The notes under the pieces were generated by a model. The model did not search any database and was not told where the DNA came from. It saw only the letters and a program-made list of their open reading frames with translations. The translations under genes and the position numbers were made by a program. DNA of 64,000 nucleotides from Pinirhizobacter soli (GTDB lineage: Bacteria > Pseudomonadota > Gammaproteobacteria > Xanthomonadales > Rhodanobacteraceae): positions 372,001 to 436,000 of the forward strand of contig NZ_JADZLQ010000003.1 in assembly GCF_015905305.1 (NCBI RefSeq), read 5' to 3'. Shown here piece by piece: positions 27,161 through 35,156 of the stretch (positions are counted from its first letter, which is position 1; every line of letters begins with the position of its first letter).

Positions 27161-27336
27161 GCCGCCGGGGCAACTCCCGGCGGCCGGGTATCGAAACCCG
27201 TTCTTAAGTCTCGGGTATCGCAGGCTCCACCTCCTGCGGTACCCGTGATTTCCCGTCCCTCTACGGCGGGCGACCAGGCGGGCTTCGTCCCGGCCGGATT
27301 AGACTTAAGACGGTTTTCGATCCTGGCTCGCCCGCC
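27161..27336. repeat. nested inverted repeats in a 410-bp gene-free stretch
   Basis: Between 26963 and 27372 I see no convincing gene. The second half is packed with nested palindromes: GCCGCCGGG/CCCGGCGGC (27161-27184), CGGGT/ACCCG (27185-27200), a 12-13 bp stem CGGGTATCGCAGG/CCTGCGGTACCCG (27212-27245), and long outer arms 27192-27211 against 27301-27319 (both contain TTAAGTCT/AGACTTAA). GGCGGGCGA and CCTGGCTCGCCCGCC extend the outer pairing to 27336. It may be a structured RNA, a small repeat element or recombination site. Confidence 0.6.
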
Positions 27337-27372
27337 ACTCTGCGTGCAAACAGCGTGGCGAAATGCTCCTGC

Positions 27373-27522
27373 ATGAGTCAGCGCAGGACGAATGAATCAT
27401 CGGGTTGTGTCGAAACGATCCGCGGCTGGCTAACCGGTCATGAACACCATGACGTGACTGGGGTCGACAGGCAGAGCATGCCTGGGTGGTTCATTCGTCC
27501 GGTCCGTTGGGCGGATGCCTGA
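27373..27522 (+). CDS. tiny ORF, 49 aa, paralogue of 28039-28173
   Basis: The ATG at 27373 opens 49 codons ending at 27522. The C-terminal half reads GHEHHDVTGVDRQSMPGWF and continues IRPV. The same peptide, with a few changes, recurs in the ORF at 28039. Differences between copies include conservative and synonymous changes, which suggests selection on protein, though copies are too short to be sure. Family unknown. Confidence 0.4.
   Translation: MSQRRTNESSGCVETIRGWLTGHEHHDVTGVDRQSMPGWFIRPVRWADA
27465..27497 (+). repeat. direct repeat, copy 1 (33 bp identical to 28104-28136)
   Basis: The 33 bases here are identical to 28104-28136 and sit in about 75 bp of similar sequence that begins near 27437 and 28076. 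Both copies have the same orientation and reading frame, and they flank an XRE regulator gene. The repeat could be a duplicated coding segment or a recombination scar. Confidence 0.85.
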
Positions 27523-27655
27523 GTTCGGAGTAGTTGCAGCTTCGCTGCAGTCATTTGATGCGATGCCGAGGCGCCACCACTTGGCCGCCTTTGGTGGCAA
27601 GTATGGAATACATCTGAAAACTGCGACTGCCGAGCTGCGGCGCCGTTCGGACAGA

Positions 27656-28000
27656 CTATGTCGGATGTTTGTCGATGGATTCCAATACATTCAGAAAAGC
27701 ATCGATCACAGTCAACGCGTGAGGGGCCCTGCGAGACAAGTTACTAACTCGCTGGAATATTGCCTCTAGATGCTCTCCGCCGTCGACTTCTGAAGGATTT
27801 AATCCCAGTGCTGTGCAAATTTTCTGCACGCTACCGTTGATTGTCTTGAACTGACCACCCTCAAGCTTCGAGATCAAAGACCGCTCAACACCTGCTTCGA
27901 CGCCAAGAATATCCTGAGATATACCCAATTTCTTCCGTGCGTCAGCAATCCGTCGACCCAGCGATCGAGCTCCTTCGGGCGTTGAAATACGGTCTGACAT
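27656..28000 (-). CDS. XRE-family transcriptional regulator
   Basis: The start at 28000 gives 114 aa: MSDRISTPEGARSLGRRIAD, then the helix-turn-helix KKLGISQDILGVEAGVERSLISKLE over about residues 23-50. The C-terminal part is helical and unassigned. The start codon touches a perfect palindrome (28000-28018), so autoregulation is likely. It is divergent from the small ORF at 28039. Confidence 0.82.
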   Translation of the reverse strand: MSDRISTPEGARSLGRRIADARKKLGISQDILGVEAGVERSLISKLEGGQFKTINGSVQKICTALGLNPSEVDGGEHLEAIFQRVSNLSRRAPHALTVIDAFLNVLESIDKHPT

Positions 28001-28018
28001 GTGCAATATAATTGCACA
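28000..28018. promoter_or_regulatory. XRE operator with embedded -10 box
   Basis: TGTGCAAT-ATA-ATTGCACA is a perfect 8-3-8 palindrome. It contains TATAAT (28007-28012) for plus-strand transcription of the 28039 ORF and abuts the ATG of the minus-strand regulator. One bound dimer could therefore block both directions. TTGAAA at 27982 is a possible but widely spaced -35. Confidence 0.75.
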
Positions 28019-28038
28019 TCTTGCACGCAAAGAGCACC

Positions 28039-28173
28039 ATGGCTATCTATGTGGACATCCTCGGCCAGCTAATTGGACATGACCACCATGGAGTGACCGG
28101 AGCCGACAGGCAGAGCATGCCTGGGTGGTTCATTCGCCCTGTCTGTTGGTTGGCCTCAGTGGACGCCCACTAG
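28039..28173 (+). CDS. tiny ORF, 44 aa, under XRE operator
   Basis: The ATG at 28039 lies 27 bp after a perfect TATAAT and shortly after CAAAGAG. It encodes MAIYVDILGQLIGHDHHGVT and then a segment shared with the ORF at 27373 (ADRQSMPGWFIRPV). No motif known to me. The position next to a divergent XRE gene recalls toxin-antitoxin or phage-repressor layouts, without direct evidence. Confidence 0.45.
   Translation: MAIYVDILGQLIGHDHHGVTGADRQSMPGWFIRPVCWLASVDAH
28104..28136 (+). repeat. direct repeat, copy 2 (33 bp identical to 27465-27497)
   Basis: Second copy of the 33-bp identity. It is in the same codon phase as copy 1, inside the 44-aa ORF. Confidence 0.85.
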
Positions 28174-28331
28174 CAAACTTTCTCGCAGGGCCGTGTCGAT
28201 TTCCGGCCCCTTCGTTCGACGTAGCTATAACAGGCCACCCTGGCCGGCCTGAACGAGGAGCCAAAGATGCATTTGATAGCCTTTGTGAAGAGACCGATTG
28301 GACACTCGACGACCACAGCGGGAGCCACGCC

Positions 28332-28991
28332 ATGACGATCACAATCACCGCCTTTGAGCGTTCCCCCGACGGGGGCATGGGGCTGGCGCGGGATACGCGC
28401 GTGCGCTGGGCGCTTGAGGAAGCAGGCCAGGCGTATACGGTTCTGCCTGTGTCCTTCCAGGCCATGAAGGAACCTGAGCACCTTGCCCGTCACCCATTCG
28501 GCCAGATTCCCACGTTCGAGGAGGGCGACCTTGCCATCTTCGAGTCGGGCGCGATCATCTTCCACATCGCCCAGCGGTATTCGGGCCTGTTGCCGGACGA
28601 CGCCAACGCGCGTGCCCGTGCGGTCACCTGGATGTTCGCCGCGCTCAGTACCGTGGAGCCGCCCATCCTTGATCTCGCGATCGCCAAGTTCCAGGAAGGC
28701 GACAAGCCCTGGTGCCAGGACCGCCTGCCTCTTGTCCAGAACCGCATTCGCGAACGGCTGGGCAAGTTATCCGACCGCATGGGCGATGCCCAGTGGCTCG
28801 ATGGCGATTTCAGCGCGGCGGACCTGGTGATGGTGTCGGTGCTGCAACGCCTGAAGCCGTCGGGGATGTTGGGAGAATTCCCGACCTTGGCGGCCTATGT
28901 CGCCCGGGCCGAAGAGCGGCCTGCCTTCCAACGCGCCTTCGCCGACCAGCTTGCCTTCAACACGGCAGGCAAAGCGGCTTCAGGTGCATAG
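28332..28991 (+). CDS. glutathione S-transferase family protein
   Basis: The start at 28332 gives 219 aa with the thioredoxin-like N-domain (ALEEAGQAYTVLPVSF, HPFGQIPTFEEGDLAIFESG) containing the cis-proline and the ES glutathione-binding pair, and an all-helical C-domain (FSAADLVMVSVLQRL). It would conjugate or reduce small molecules with glutathione. The extra upstream frame to 28125 overlaps the repeat copy and is not family sequence. Confidence 0.9.
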   Translation: MTITITAFERSPDGGMGLARDTRVRWALEEAGQAYTVLPVSFQAMKEPEHLARHPFGQIPTFEEGDLAIFESGAIIFHIAQRYSGLLPDDANARARAVTWMFAALSTVEPPILDLAIAKFQEGDKPWCQDRLPLVQNRIRERLGKLSDRMGDAQWLDGDFSAADLVMVSVLQRLKPSGMLGEFPTLAAYVARAEERPAFQRAFADQLAFNTAGKAASGA

Positions 28992-29086
28992 CTACGGTAG
29001 CTGAACAGACACCGGTGCAGCGGGCGTGAGGAGCCCAAGCTTTCAGGCACCCACTGGCTTGACGCTCTCCCAGTCAATATCGTGCC

Positions 29087-29296
29087 ATGCCCACAAAAAA
29101 ACCCCTGCTCCGATTTTACGCGAGCGGTAGCGACGGCCGTCTCTACCATCTGGCCGCCGTTGCACTGGACGAGCCGGCCGTCGCTGACACGTCAAAGGTA
29201 GGCTATGCGCTTGCCGATGGGCGTCGCCTTATTCAAACCGATGGCCAGACGTTTGCCCTGGAAGGCGGAGCGCTTACCTTTCGAATTGAACCATGA
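29087..29296 (+). CDS. hypothetical protein, 69 aa
   Basis: This small protein starts MPTKKPLLRFYASGSDGRLY and continues with alternating beta-like segments (KVGYALADGRRLIQTDGQTF). I recognise no domain. Its end overlaps the next gene by four bases (ATGA), which implies coupled translation. Confidence 0.55.
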   Translation: MPTKKPLLRFYASGSDGRLYHLAAVALDEPAVADTSKVGYALADGRRLIQTDGQTFALEGGALTFRIEP

Positions 29297-29598
29297 CCGG
29301 CTGGAATGCATCCGGGCAGGATGCTTTATTCGCCGATACGCTGGCCTTGGTCGAAAGTGTGAAATCGAGCGATTTAGGTGAAGCGCGCAGTCGTTGCAAT
29401 TCGCTCACCGCGAGGGCTCAAGCCGTAGGGGACCCGGCGTTGGAACGAGCGGCCGCGAGCATGGCGTGCGCGCTGGAGGATTTTATCCCCGGTGGAAACA
29501 TCGATCTCAGTTATGAACTTGCTGACCTGATGTATGAGATTTCCTCACTCAAGCTCGTCAACCACGCAAAGCATTACTTCGCCCCGCGAATCGGGTGA
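29293..29598 (+). CDS. hypothetical protein, 101 aa
   Basis: This helical, acidic protein (QDALFADTLALVESVKSSDL; LADLMYEISSLKLVNHAKHY) is coupled to the 69-aa gene by an ATGA overlap. Family unknown. Two small coupled genes of unknown role in an accessory region could be a toxin/immunity or regulatory pair, but nothing in the sequence shows it. After it, 29599-29813 shows no gene. Confidence 0.55.
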   Translation: MTGWNASGQDALFADTLALVESVKSSDLGEARSRCNSLTARAQAVGDPALERAAASMACALEDFIPGGNIDLSYELADLMYEISSLKLVNHAKHYFAPRIG

Positions 29599-29813
29599 CA
29601 GAACTATGCAAGAGGTTTGGGCCAGCTTGCCGAACCAAGCATGATCTGAGCTTCAGTGCAGAGACTTCCGCGCAATGCCAAATTGACGATTAGCCTGACG
29701 GCCAACCGCAATTCTCGCACCATGAGACCGCACTCCTAGATGCTACCTGCGACCTGATCGCTCCACACGAGCATCAGCGACCAGAACATCACAGTCAACA
29801 CAAGGAGTGCGAG

Positions 29814-31427
29814 ATGTCCAATGATAAAAGCGTAAACGCAGTGCCTGCCCCCGCTACTTCCCCGCTCACGGACACCCCCGTGATGCATGCAGAATTGGCC
29901 GCAAGCGATGGAGCAGCCTTGGTCGGCTTCTCTCAAGGTGGGCTGGGAGCACAAAGCCGTACCGCGCAAGAAAAACTGCGAGAAAAAGTAAGCGTGTTCG
30001 ACTTCCTTACGGACGCTCAGAAGGCGGATGTTGAAGCTCGAACACGTCTGATAGACGTTACCGCCAACGTCCAAAGCGCTATTGACGCCAGCGTTGGCCG
30101 CGAACTTTATTTTCCTGCCGGCGATTATCTTATCTCGGCGGCGCTGACCATTACGCTTGGCAGCTTAACGATCGCTTGCGATCGCGGCCAAGCTCAATTC
30201 GTGCTGGGTACAGAGAACCAGAACGGCCTCGTGATCGGTGACGGCACCGGTACCACTAAAGGTCTGCTGTACCGCACTTCGGTGAGCGGCTTCAACTTTG
30301 TGCCAAGGAGTGGCGTAAGCACCTTCTCCGAAGGAGCATGCATCAGCGTAAACAATGCCTCGTACATTAATATATTTTTCTGCACTTTCTACGGTAGTGA
30401 TGGAACTACTCGGCGACTGTGGAATGGCATTTACATTTTCCAGGGAGTGTCGGTTAACGTCGAGTGGTGCATGTTTGTGTCACTCGTCAACCACGGCGTT
30501 GATCAAGAAGGAAGTGCGGGGTTGGCGAACTGGACGACCAGTGGTCGCATCGACAATTGTGAATTCAGCGACTTCTTGGGGAATGGCGTCCATTTCGGTC
30601 CATTCTCGGGCGGATGCACAATAAATTTCCCGATCATGTATTCATTTTTTGGCACAGGTGTCTACGTCGACTCGCCTGGGCAAGGTAATAACTTCATCTT
30701 TGAGCCGGACATCGAAGTCGACAATAGCTCAAATGGCATCATCGTCAATCAAGGTGCGGTTATTCAAATCGTAGGTGGTTGGATAGGCGCAGGCACCATC
30801 AACCAAAGCGCGCTGCTAGTGAATTCCAATGCCACAGATGTCCAAATGATGGGCACCGCGGTATTTGGCTTAAGCACAACGCTCAATGGCCAAGCCTGCT
30901 CCATAGTCGGATGCTCCATCGCCGGTGACTTTGTAACGTCGCGCACCGGCATTGTTGTTAATTCGACAGGCTCCGATGCCATGATAGTTGGCTGCCGCAT
31001 CAAGCAGTTCGCGCATTACGGCATCCAGTTCGCGAATAGCCCTTCTGGTTGCGTGGTGAGCGGCTGCCACTTCAAGAACAATACACTTGGCAACGTTGAT
31101 GGAATGAACTTCAACGCATCATTCAGCCCTCCGGTAATTACCGGCTGCACCAATGACGCCGCCTACTCGCTGACTTCAGCCGCCTCACTCGTACTATCTG
31201 TCGGTAAGAATATGTACGGAGTAACAGGGGCAACACCAAATATAACCAGCATGACCACCTTGGGTATCGCTCAGCGCGTGACGATCCAAGCGGGCTTGGG
31301 AGGCATCACTTTCGCCGGTGGCGGCAATATTCAATTGAAAAACTCGCCGACCACGGTTCCCTCGTTTTCGACGATATCCTTCGTAAGCGACGGTCTCAAC
31401 TGGTTTGAAGACGGGCGAAATTTCTAA
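29814..31427 (+). CDS. orphan phage tailspike-like beta-helix protein
   Basis: This 537-aa protein has no signal peptide. Residues 30-70 resemble the connector at the start of phage tailspikes (AALVGFSQGGLGAQSRTAQE, KLREKVSVFDFLT), followed by LYFPAGDYLIS and a right-handed beta-helix rich in GC..., N and S repeats typical of pectate-lyase-like depolymerases. AAGGAG precedes the ATG. No other phage structural genes are near. Base composition is visibly lower in G+C than the host genes, so it was probably acquired from a phage. Confidence 0.75.
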   Translation: MSNDKSVNAVPAPATSPLTDTPVMHAELAASDGAALVGFSQGGLGAQSRTAQEKLREKVSVFDFLTDAQKADVEARTRLIDVTANVQSAIDASVGRELYFPAGDYLISAALTITLGSLTIACDRGQAQFVLGTENQNGLVIGDGTGTTKGLLYRTSVSGFNFVPRSGVSTFSEGACISVNNASYINIFFCTFYGSDGTTRRLWNGIYIFQGVSVNVEWCMFVSLVNHGVDQEGSAGLANWTTSGRIDNCEFSDFLGNGVHFGPFSGGCTINFPIMYSFFGTGVYVDSPGQGNNFIFEPDIEVDNSSNGIIVNQGAVIQIVGGWIGAGTINQSALLVNSNATDVQMMGTAVFGLSTTLNGQACSIVGCSIAGDFVTSRTGIVVNSTGSDAMIVGCRIKQFAHYGIQFANSPSGCVVSGCHFKNNTLGNVDGMNFNASFSPPVITGCTNDAAYSLTSAASLVLSVGKNMYGVTGATPNITSMTTLGIAQRVTIQAGLGGITFAGGGNIQLKNSPTTVPSFSTISFVSDGLNWFEDGRNF

Positions 31428-31445
31428 CCGGCAACATGCCGTTCT

Positions 31446-32636
31446 TCAATGCGAGGATCTTTCCAGAGGCTCGGATTGACGCCGCTTACGCAACATCCTC
31501 CCCTCGCCGTACCCAGCAACGAGCATCACAGCTGTAGTCAACCAGCCCACAACCAGCATGTTGATGACGTACGCGACTGGAATCAGAAGCGCAAGCGCGA
31601 TGACTCCCATGATATGGGAGACAGGTATCACGCCATAAACCACCTTCTTGTAAACGGCGCTACCCAGCAGATAGATCGCTGGGCCAGCGCCAAGAACGAG
31701 AGCGTAAGTTGTCTTCATCGCATCATGCGGATGCGCGAGCACCAGATCGTTGCCCACGGCCGTCGCGATGATGCCTGCGACAAGGATGGCGTGGATATAG
31801 TGGAAGTAAGCGCCGATCTGACCGGGGTCATCGGAATGAGTGATGGTGTCCGTGGCATCCTTGCTCGACGTTCCGAAATACAGCCACCACATCGCCAGCG
31901 CACCGAAGAACGTAGCCAGTACGGCCGACACCATGGTGACGTCCCAGGTTTCGGTATCCGACATGGCGACGCCTGTCGCCAGAAGGGTTTCCCCCAACGC
32001 GACAATGACGAAGAGCTGGCAGCGTTCGGCCAGATGCCCGCCCTCGATCGTCCAGTCGCTGGTCCGCGACCGGCCCAGGCCCGGGAGTGCGAAGCCGAAC
32101 ATCGGCGAGATGTACTCGCAGGCGACTGCGACGGCCCATAGAGCAGCTCGTGTCCAATGCTCGGTGAATGCGCCGGCAATCCAAAACGCCGCCGCAATCG
32201 AAACCCAGACCAGCATGCGTCGATGGTTGGCCGACAGCGGATGATCCGACCCCAACTCCCAAACAATGTAGGCCGTGCGCCCCACCTGGATCGCGACGTA
32301 GGCGAGCGCGAAAACCAGCCCCCATTCACCGAAGGCACCGGGGATCGCCGAGGCCATGATCAGCCCGGCGAGCATGACGGCGAAAAGCAGGCAGCGGATG
32401 CGCGGAGTTTCGGGATCGAACCAGTTGGTGGTCCAGCAGGTGTATTGCCAACCGAGCCAGACGGCGAACCAGAGGATCAGCGTCTGGACCACGCCGGTCA
32501 GCGTCAGGTTGTGCAGTAACTCATGGCTGAGCTGCGTGACCGCGAAGACATAGACAAGATCGAAGAACAGTTCCTCGTTGGTCACGCGGGCATGGTGACC
32601 ATCGCGTCGGCGCAGAAGGGTGTTGACGTCGGTCAT
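31446..32636 (-). CDS. ltrA: low temperature requirement A (LtrA) family membrane protein
   Basis: The product is 396 aa with many helices. The N-terminus HHARVTNEELFFDLVYVFAVTQLSHEL and WLGWQYTCWTTNWFDPE are signature LtrA segments, as is GHLAERCQLFVIVALGE. Molecular function is poorly known; the name comes from Listeria growth in the cold. The tail after residue 375 is basic. It is followed (upstream in transcription) by a small membrane gene 10 bp away. Confidence 0.9.
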   Translation of the reverse strand: MTDVNTLLRRRDGHHARVTNEELFFDLVYVFAVTQLSHELLHNLTLTGVVQTLILWFAVWLGWQYTCWTTNWFDPETPRIRCLLFAVMLAGLIMASAIPGAFGEWGLVFALAYVAIQVGRTAYIVWELGSDHPLSANHRRMLVWVSIAAAFWIAGAFTEHWTRAALWAVAVACEYISPMFGFALPGLGRSRTSDWTIEGGHLAERCQLFVIVALGETLLATGVAMSDTETWDVTMVSAVLATFFGALAMWWLYFGTSSKDATDTITHSDDPGQIGAYFHYIHAILVAGIIATAVGNDLVLAHPHDAMKTTYALVLGAGPAIYLLGSAVYKKVVYGVIPVSHIMGVIALALLIPVAYVINMLVVGWLTTAVMLVAGYGEGRMLRKRRQSEPLERSSH

Positions 32637-32646
32637 CTCGGAGTCT

Positions 32647-32913
32647 TCAGCGCGCCAACCGCCAGATAGCGATGCCGGCAGCTATGGCGGGCACCGCGAA
32701 GACGATTAGAAGGATCGGTAATTCGTCCCGCACCGAATAGCCGGCCTTCGTCACGCCAACCCACAGGTTGGTGACCGACACGATCAGCCATATAGGTATG
32801 AACAACTTGGCCGCCAGGACGAGATCCGGCATGGTGCCGCCCCATAGTCTGCCGAACAGCATGAAGAGGCCGAGCAGGACGAAGCCGCCGCCGATCACCA
32901 TGGCCATGTGCAT
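32647..32913 (-). CDS. small integral membrane protein, 88 aa
   Basis: This protein has three apparent membrane helices: VIGGGFVLLGLFMLFGRLWG, LVLAAKLFIPIWLIVSVTNLW and ILLIVFAVPAIAAGIAIW. No named domain recognised. It probably shares a transcript with ltrA and with the hydrolase gene, which ends 11 bp away on its upstream side. Confidence 0.7.
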   Translation of the reverse strand: MHMAMVIGGGFVLLGLFMLFGRLWGGTMPDLVLAAKLFIPIWLIVSVTNLWVGVTKAGYSVRDELPILLIVFAVPAIAAGIAIWRLAR

Positions 32914-32924
32914 TTTGGTTCCTC

Positions 32925-33839
32925 TTAGTGCCGGTTGACGTCCTGAAGCGAACTGGCTTTGTTGACTGCCTCAATGGAGTAGTCAACGTCCCGCGCAAGG
33001 ATTTGTCGCGCCGCCTTCCCATCGACAACACCAGCATAGGCCTTGACGATGGCCTGGATCACCAGAAGTGGATTGTCTCTGTAGATGTAATGCCCGGTCC
33101 CGGAGGCCTTGATGCCTAGCCGATTGGGCGCAGCATCGACAAACGTCCGATGGCATTCCTTCCAGCGGCTGATGTCGGCATCGGAGGAAAAAGGCGGATG
33201 GTCCGAGACCAGGTCGATGATGGGAATAGACGCCGGGAAGGCATTGGCCCTCACGATCTCGACGGTTTTAGGCAGGTTCTTCGACTGGTAGTAACTGCCC
33301 AGCGAGCCCGAAGTTGGTGGCTTCTTGTCACCTTGCTCCCGCACGAAGTCCTTCATCCAGTCCTCGGTGAACCAGCAGGCCGAGCTGCCATCAACAAGGA
33401 CCGCTGTCTTTATCCGCTGGGGATGCTTCGATGCGTACAGTGTTGCGTAGAGCGCCCCGTACGAATGGGCCACGAGCATGATTTTCCCGTCGTAACCCAG
33501 TTGGTGGAGCGCTTCGTCCAGCTCCGCAACCCCGTTCTCGATGCCATGGGCGTCCACGGCCTGGTTACGTCCGTCTAGCTCGCTCCGTCCGAACCCCGCA
33601 CGGTCGTAAGTGATGAGTGTCGCGCCGGTGATGTCATGCAGGGGCTTGGCGATACCGGCCCACACCGTCGAGTCATCCCCGCCGCCGGCCTCGAAGAGAA
33701 TCGGAAGCCCCTCGCCTTTGTAGACATGGAAGTGCAGCTTGTCTCCCCGCACGGCAAGGTCGACATCCGTCTCCTGCGATTGCGCCTGCTGTCCCGCCAG
33801 GGTGGCCAGGCCAAGCAAAACTGCAGCAAGCATCTTCAT
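32925..33839 (-). CDS. exported alpha/beta hydrolase
   Basis: I chose the ATG at 33839 since it starts a signal peptide (MKMLAAVLLGLATLAGQQAQ). The 304-aa product has the nucleophile elbow VAHSYGALYA, the oxyanion-type segment EAGGGDDSTVWAGIA and a late histidine in GTGHYIYRDN. It should be a periplasmic esterase or related hydrolase; the substrate is unknown. It leads the three-gene minus-strand row ending in ltrA. Confidence 0.82.
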   Translation of the reverse strand: MKMLAAVLLGLATLAGQQAQSQETDVDLAVRGDKLHFHVYKGEGLPILFEAGGGDDSTVWAGIAKPLHDITGATLITYDRAGFGRSELDGRNQAVDAHGIENGVAELDEALHQLGYDGKIMLVAHSYGALYATLYASKHPQRIKTAVLVDGSSACWFTEDWMKDFVREQGDKKPPTSGSLGSYYQSKNLPKTVEIVRANAFPASIPIIDLVSDHPPFSSDADISRWKECHRTFVDAAPNRLGIKASGTGHYIYRDNPLLVIQAIVKAYAGVVDGKAARQILARDVDYSIEAVNKASSLQDVNRH

Positions 33840-34061
33840 CGTCCGCCCTTGTCCCGTATCCATCCCATCCCCGCCGGCTAATGGTTCACTTCCCAAGCTT
33901 GCCCTTGCCGCACCCCCCCGGCAACTGCCAGGCAATGCAGGCCGCTGATTGTCCGCTGCGCGAGCCGCGTCACCCTCTTGGCGGGCTGCCTTCGGGTTAC
34001 TTGACCTGGCCCCTGGGGCAGGCCACAAGATAGGCGCCGCCTTCAGACGGAGTGGCGATTC

Positions 34062-35117
34062 ATGAATCCTTCGACGATGTATCTCCACACTTCCGAAGCG
34101 GCCAGGAAACTCGGTGTTTCCACAAAAGCCCTCCGTCTTTACGAGGAGCGCGGCCTGATAACACCCAGGCGCACATCGGCCGGTTATCGGATTTACGATG
34201 AGGGCATCATGGTCCGCGCTGCTGAGGTTGTGGCGTTGCGCGCGCTTGGACTAAGCCTGGCACAGGTTACTCGCGTACTGGAAGGGGAGCCTCGAGACCT
34301 GGAATTCGCTCTTGTTCTACACGAGGCGAAACTTGGCGACGAAATTCACCATCTTGTTTGCACCAAGGACAAGGTTAACCACCTTAGAGCGCAGCTTGCG
34401 CAAGGTAAGGTGCCGGCCGAAGGCGAGGTCGCACGTCTGCTTAAGCCATCCACGGGGCTCAGCGTGGCCTTTGAGCTTCCTTGGCCATGGGGTGGTGAGT
34501 GGTTTGAACTTCGCGACATCCAGTCCCTGAACTTCATCGTAGGGTCGCTTGGTAGCGGAAAGACGAGGTTCGCCAAGCGCCTGGCGGAAGAGTTGCCCGA
34601 TGCGTTGTTTGTTGGTCTGGACCGGGTCGACGAGGGACGTTCTGCATCCTCAGTTCGATTGCATGCAGACAAGGCGCTCCAGTTGCGGGTGAACCAGGCT
34701 CTCGCTTGGCTGGTCGAAGAGGGAGGTACCGAATCGGAGAATTTGATCGCTTTGCTTGCTGGTCTGGAAGCCGAGGGGCCGACAGCGCTCGTCATCGACA
34801 TGGTGGAACAAGGGCTGGATCGTGGGACCCAGGAAGCACTGATTGCGCTTCTTCGCCAGCGCGCCAGGATGGGCGCGCGCCCACTATTTCTGATGACCCG
34901 TTCTTCATCGATCCTGGATCTCGCTGCGATGGGTCCGAATGAGTCCATTGTTTTCTGTCCGCCAAATCACAGTCCACCCGTGCAGGTAGCTCCTTACCCG
35001 GGAGCACCGGGGTATGAGGCTGTCGCCATGTGTCTTGCCTCCCCTGAGGTCCGGGAACGAACGGCCGGAATGGTCGCCTGGCTTCCCGAGGCATCTAGAT
35101 TGTCCAGGGCCACATAA
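34062..35117 (+). CDS. MerR-type regulator fused to a P-loop ATPase domain
   Basis: The product is 351 aa. Residues 6-75 are a MerR winged helix (TSEAARKLGVSTKALRLYEE, SAGYRIYDE) with the short dimerisation helix to about 120. The rest is not a normal effector domain: Walker A GSLGSGKT is near residue 161, LVIDMVEQGLD looks like Walker B near 247, and FLMTRSSSILD like a sensor. It resembles an ABC or SMC-type ATPase head. Such fusions may read DNA state or nucleotide. A full single frame rules out a frameshift artefact. Confidence 0.8.
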   Translation: MNPSTMYLHTSEAARKLGVSTKALRLYEERGLITPRRTSAGYRIYDEGIMVRAAEVVALRALGLSLAQVTRVLEGEPRDLEFALVLHEAKLGDEIHHLVCTKDKVNHLRAQLAQGKVPAEGEVARLLKPSTGLSVAFELPWPWGGEWFELRDIQSLNFIVGSLGSGKTRFAKRLAEELPDALFVGLDRVDEGRSASSVRLHADKALQLRVNQALAWLVEEGGTESENLIALLAGLEAEGPTALVIDMVEQGLDRGTQEALIALLRQRARMGARPLFLMTRSSSILDLAAMGPNESIVFCPPNHSPPVQVAPYPGAPGYEAVAMCLASPEVRERTAGMVAWLPEASRLSRAT

Positions 35118-35156
35118 CTGCGCTGAGTTGAAGACTGTCGCCTGGGTCGTGGCATC

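Noticed and set aside
27185-27200. tRNA T-arm-like hairpin
   Set aside because: CGGGTATCGAAACCCG looks like a T-arm, but no anticodon stem or acceptor stem can be paired around it.
26726-27376. 216-codon plus-strand frame through the PD40 gene start and nested palindromes
   Set aside because: It is antisense to a signal peptide and reads through palindromic DNA; no domain or ribosome-binding site.
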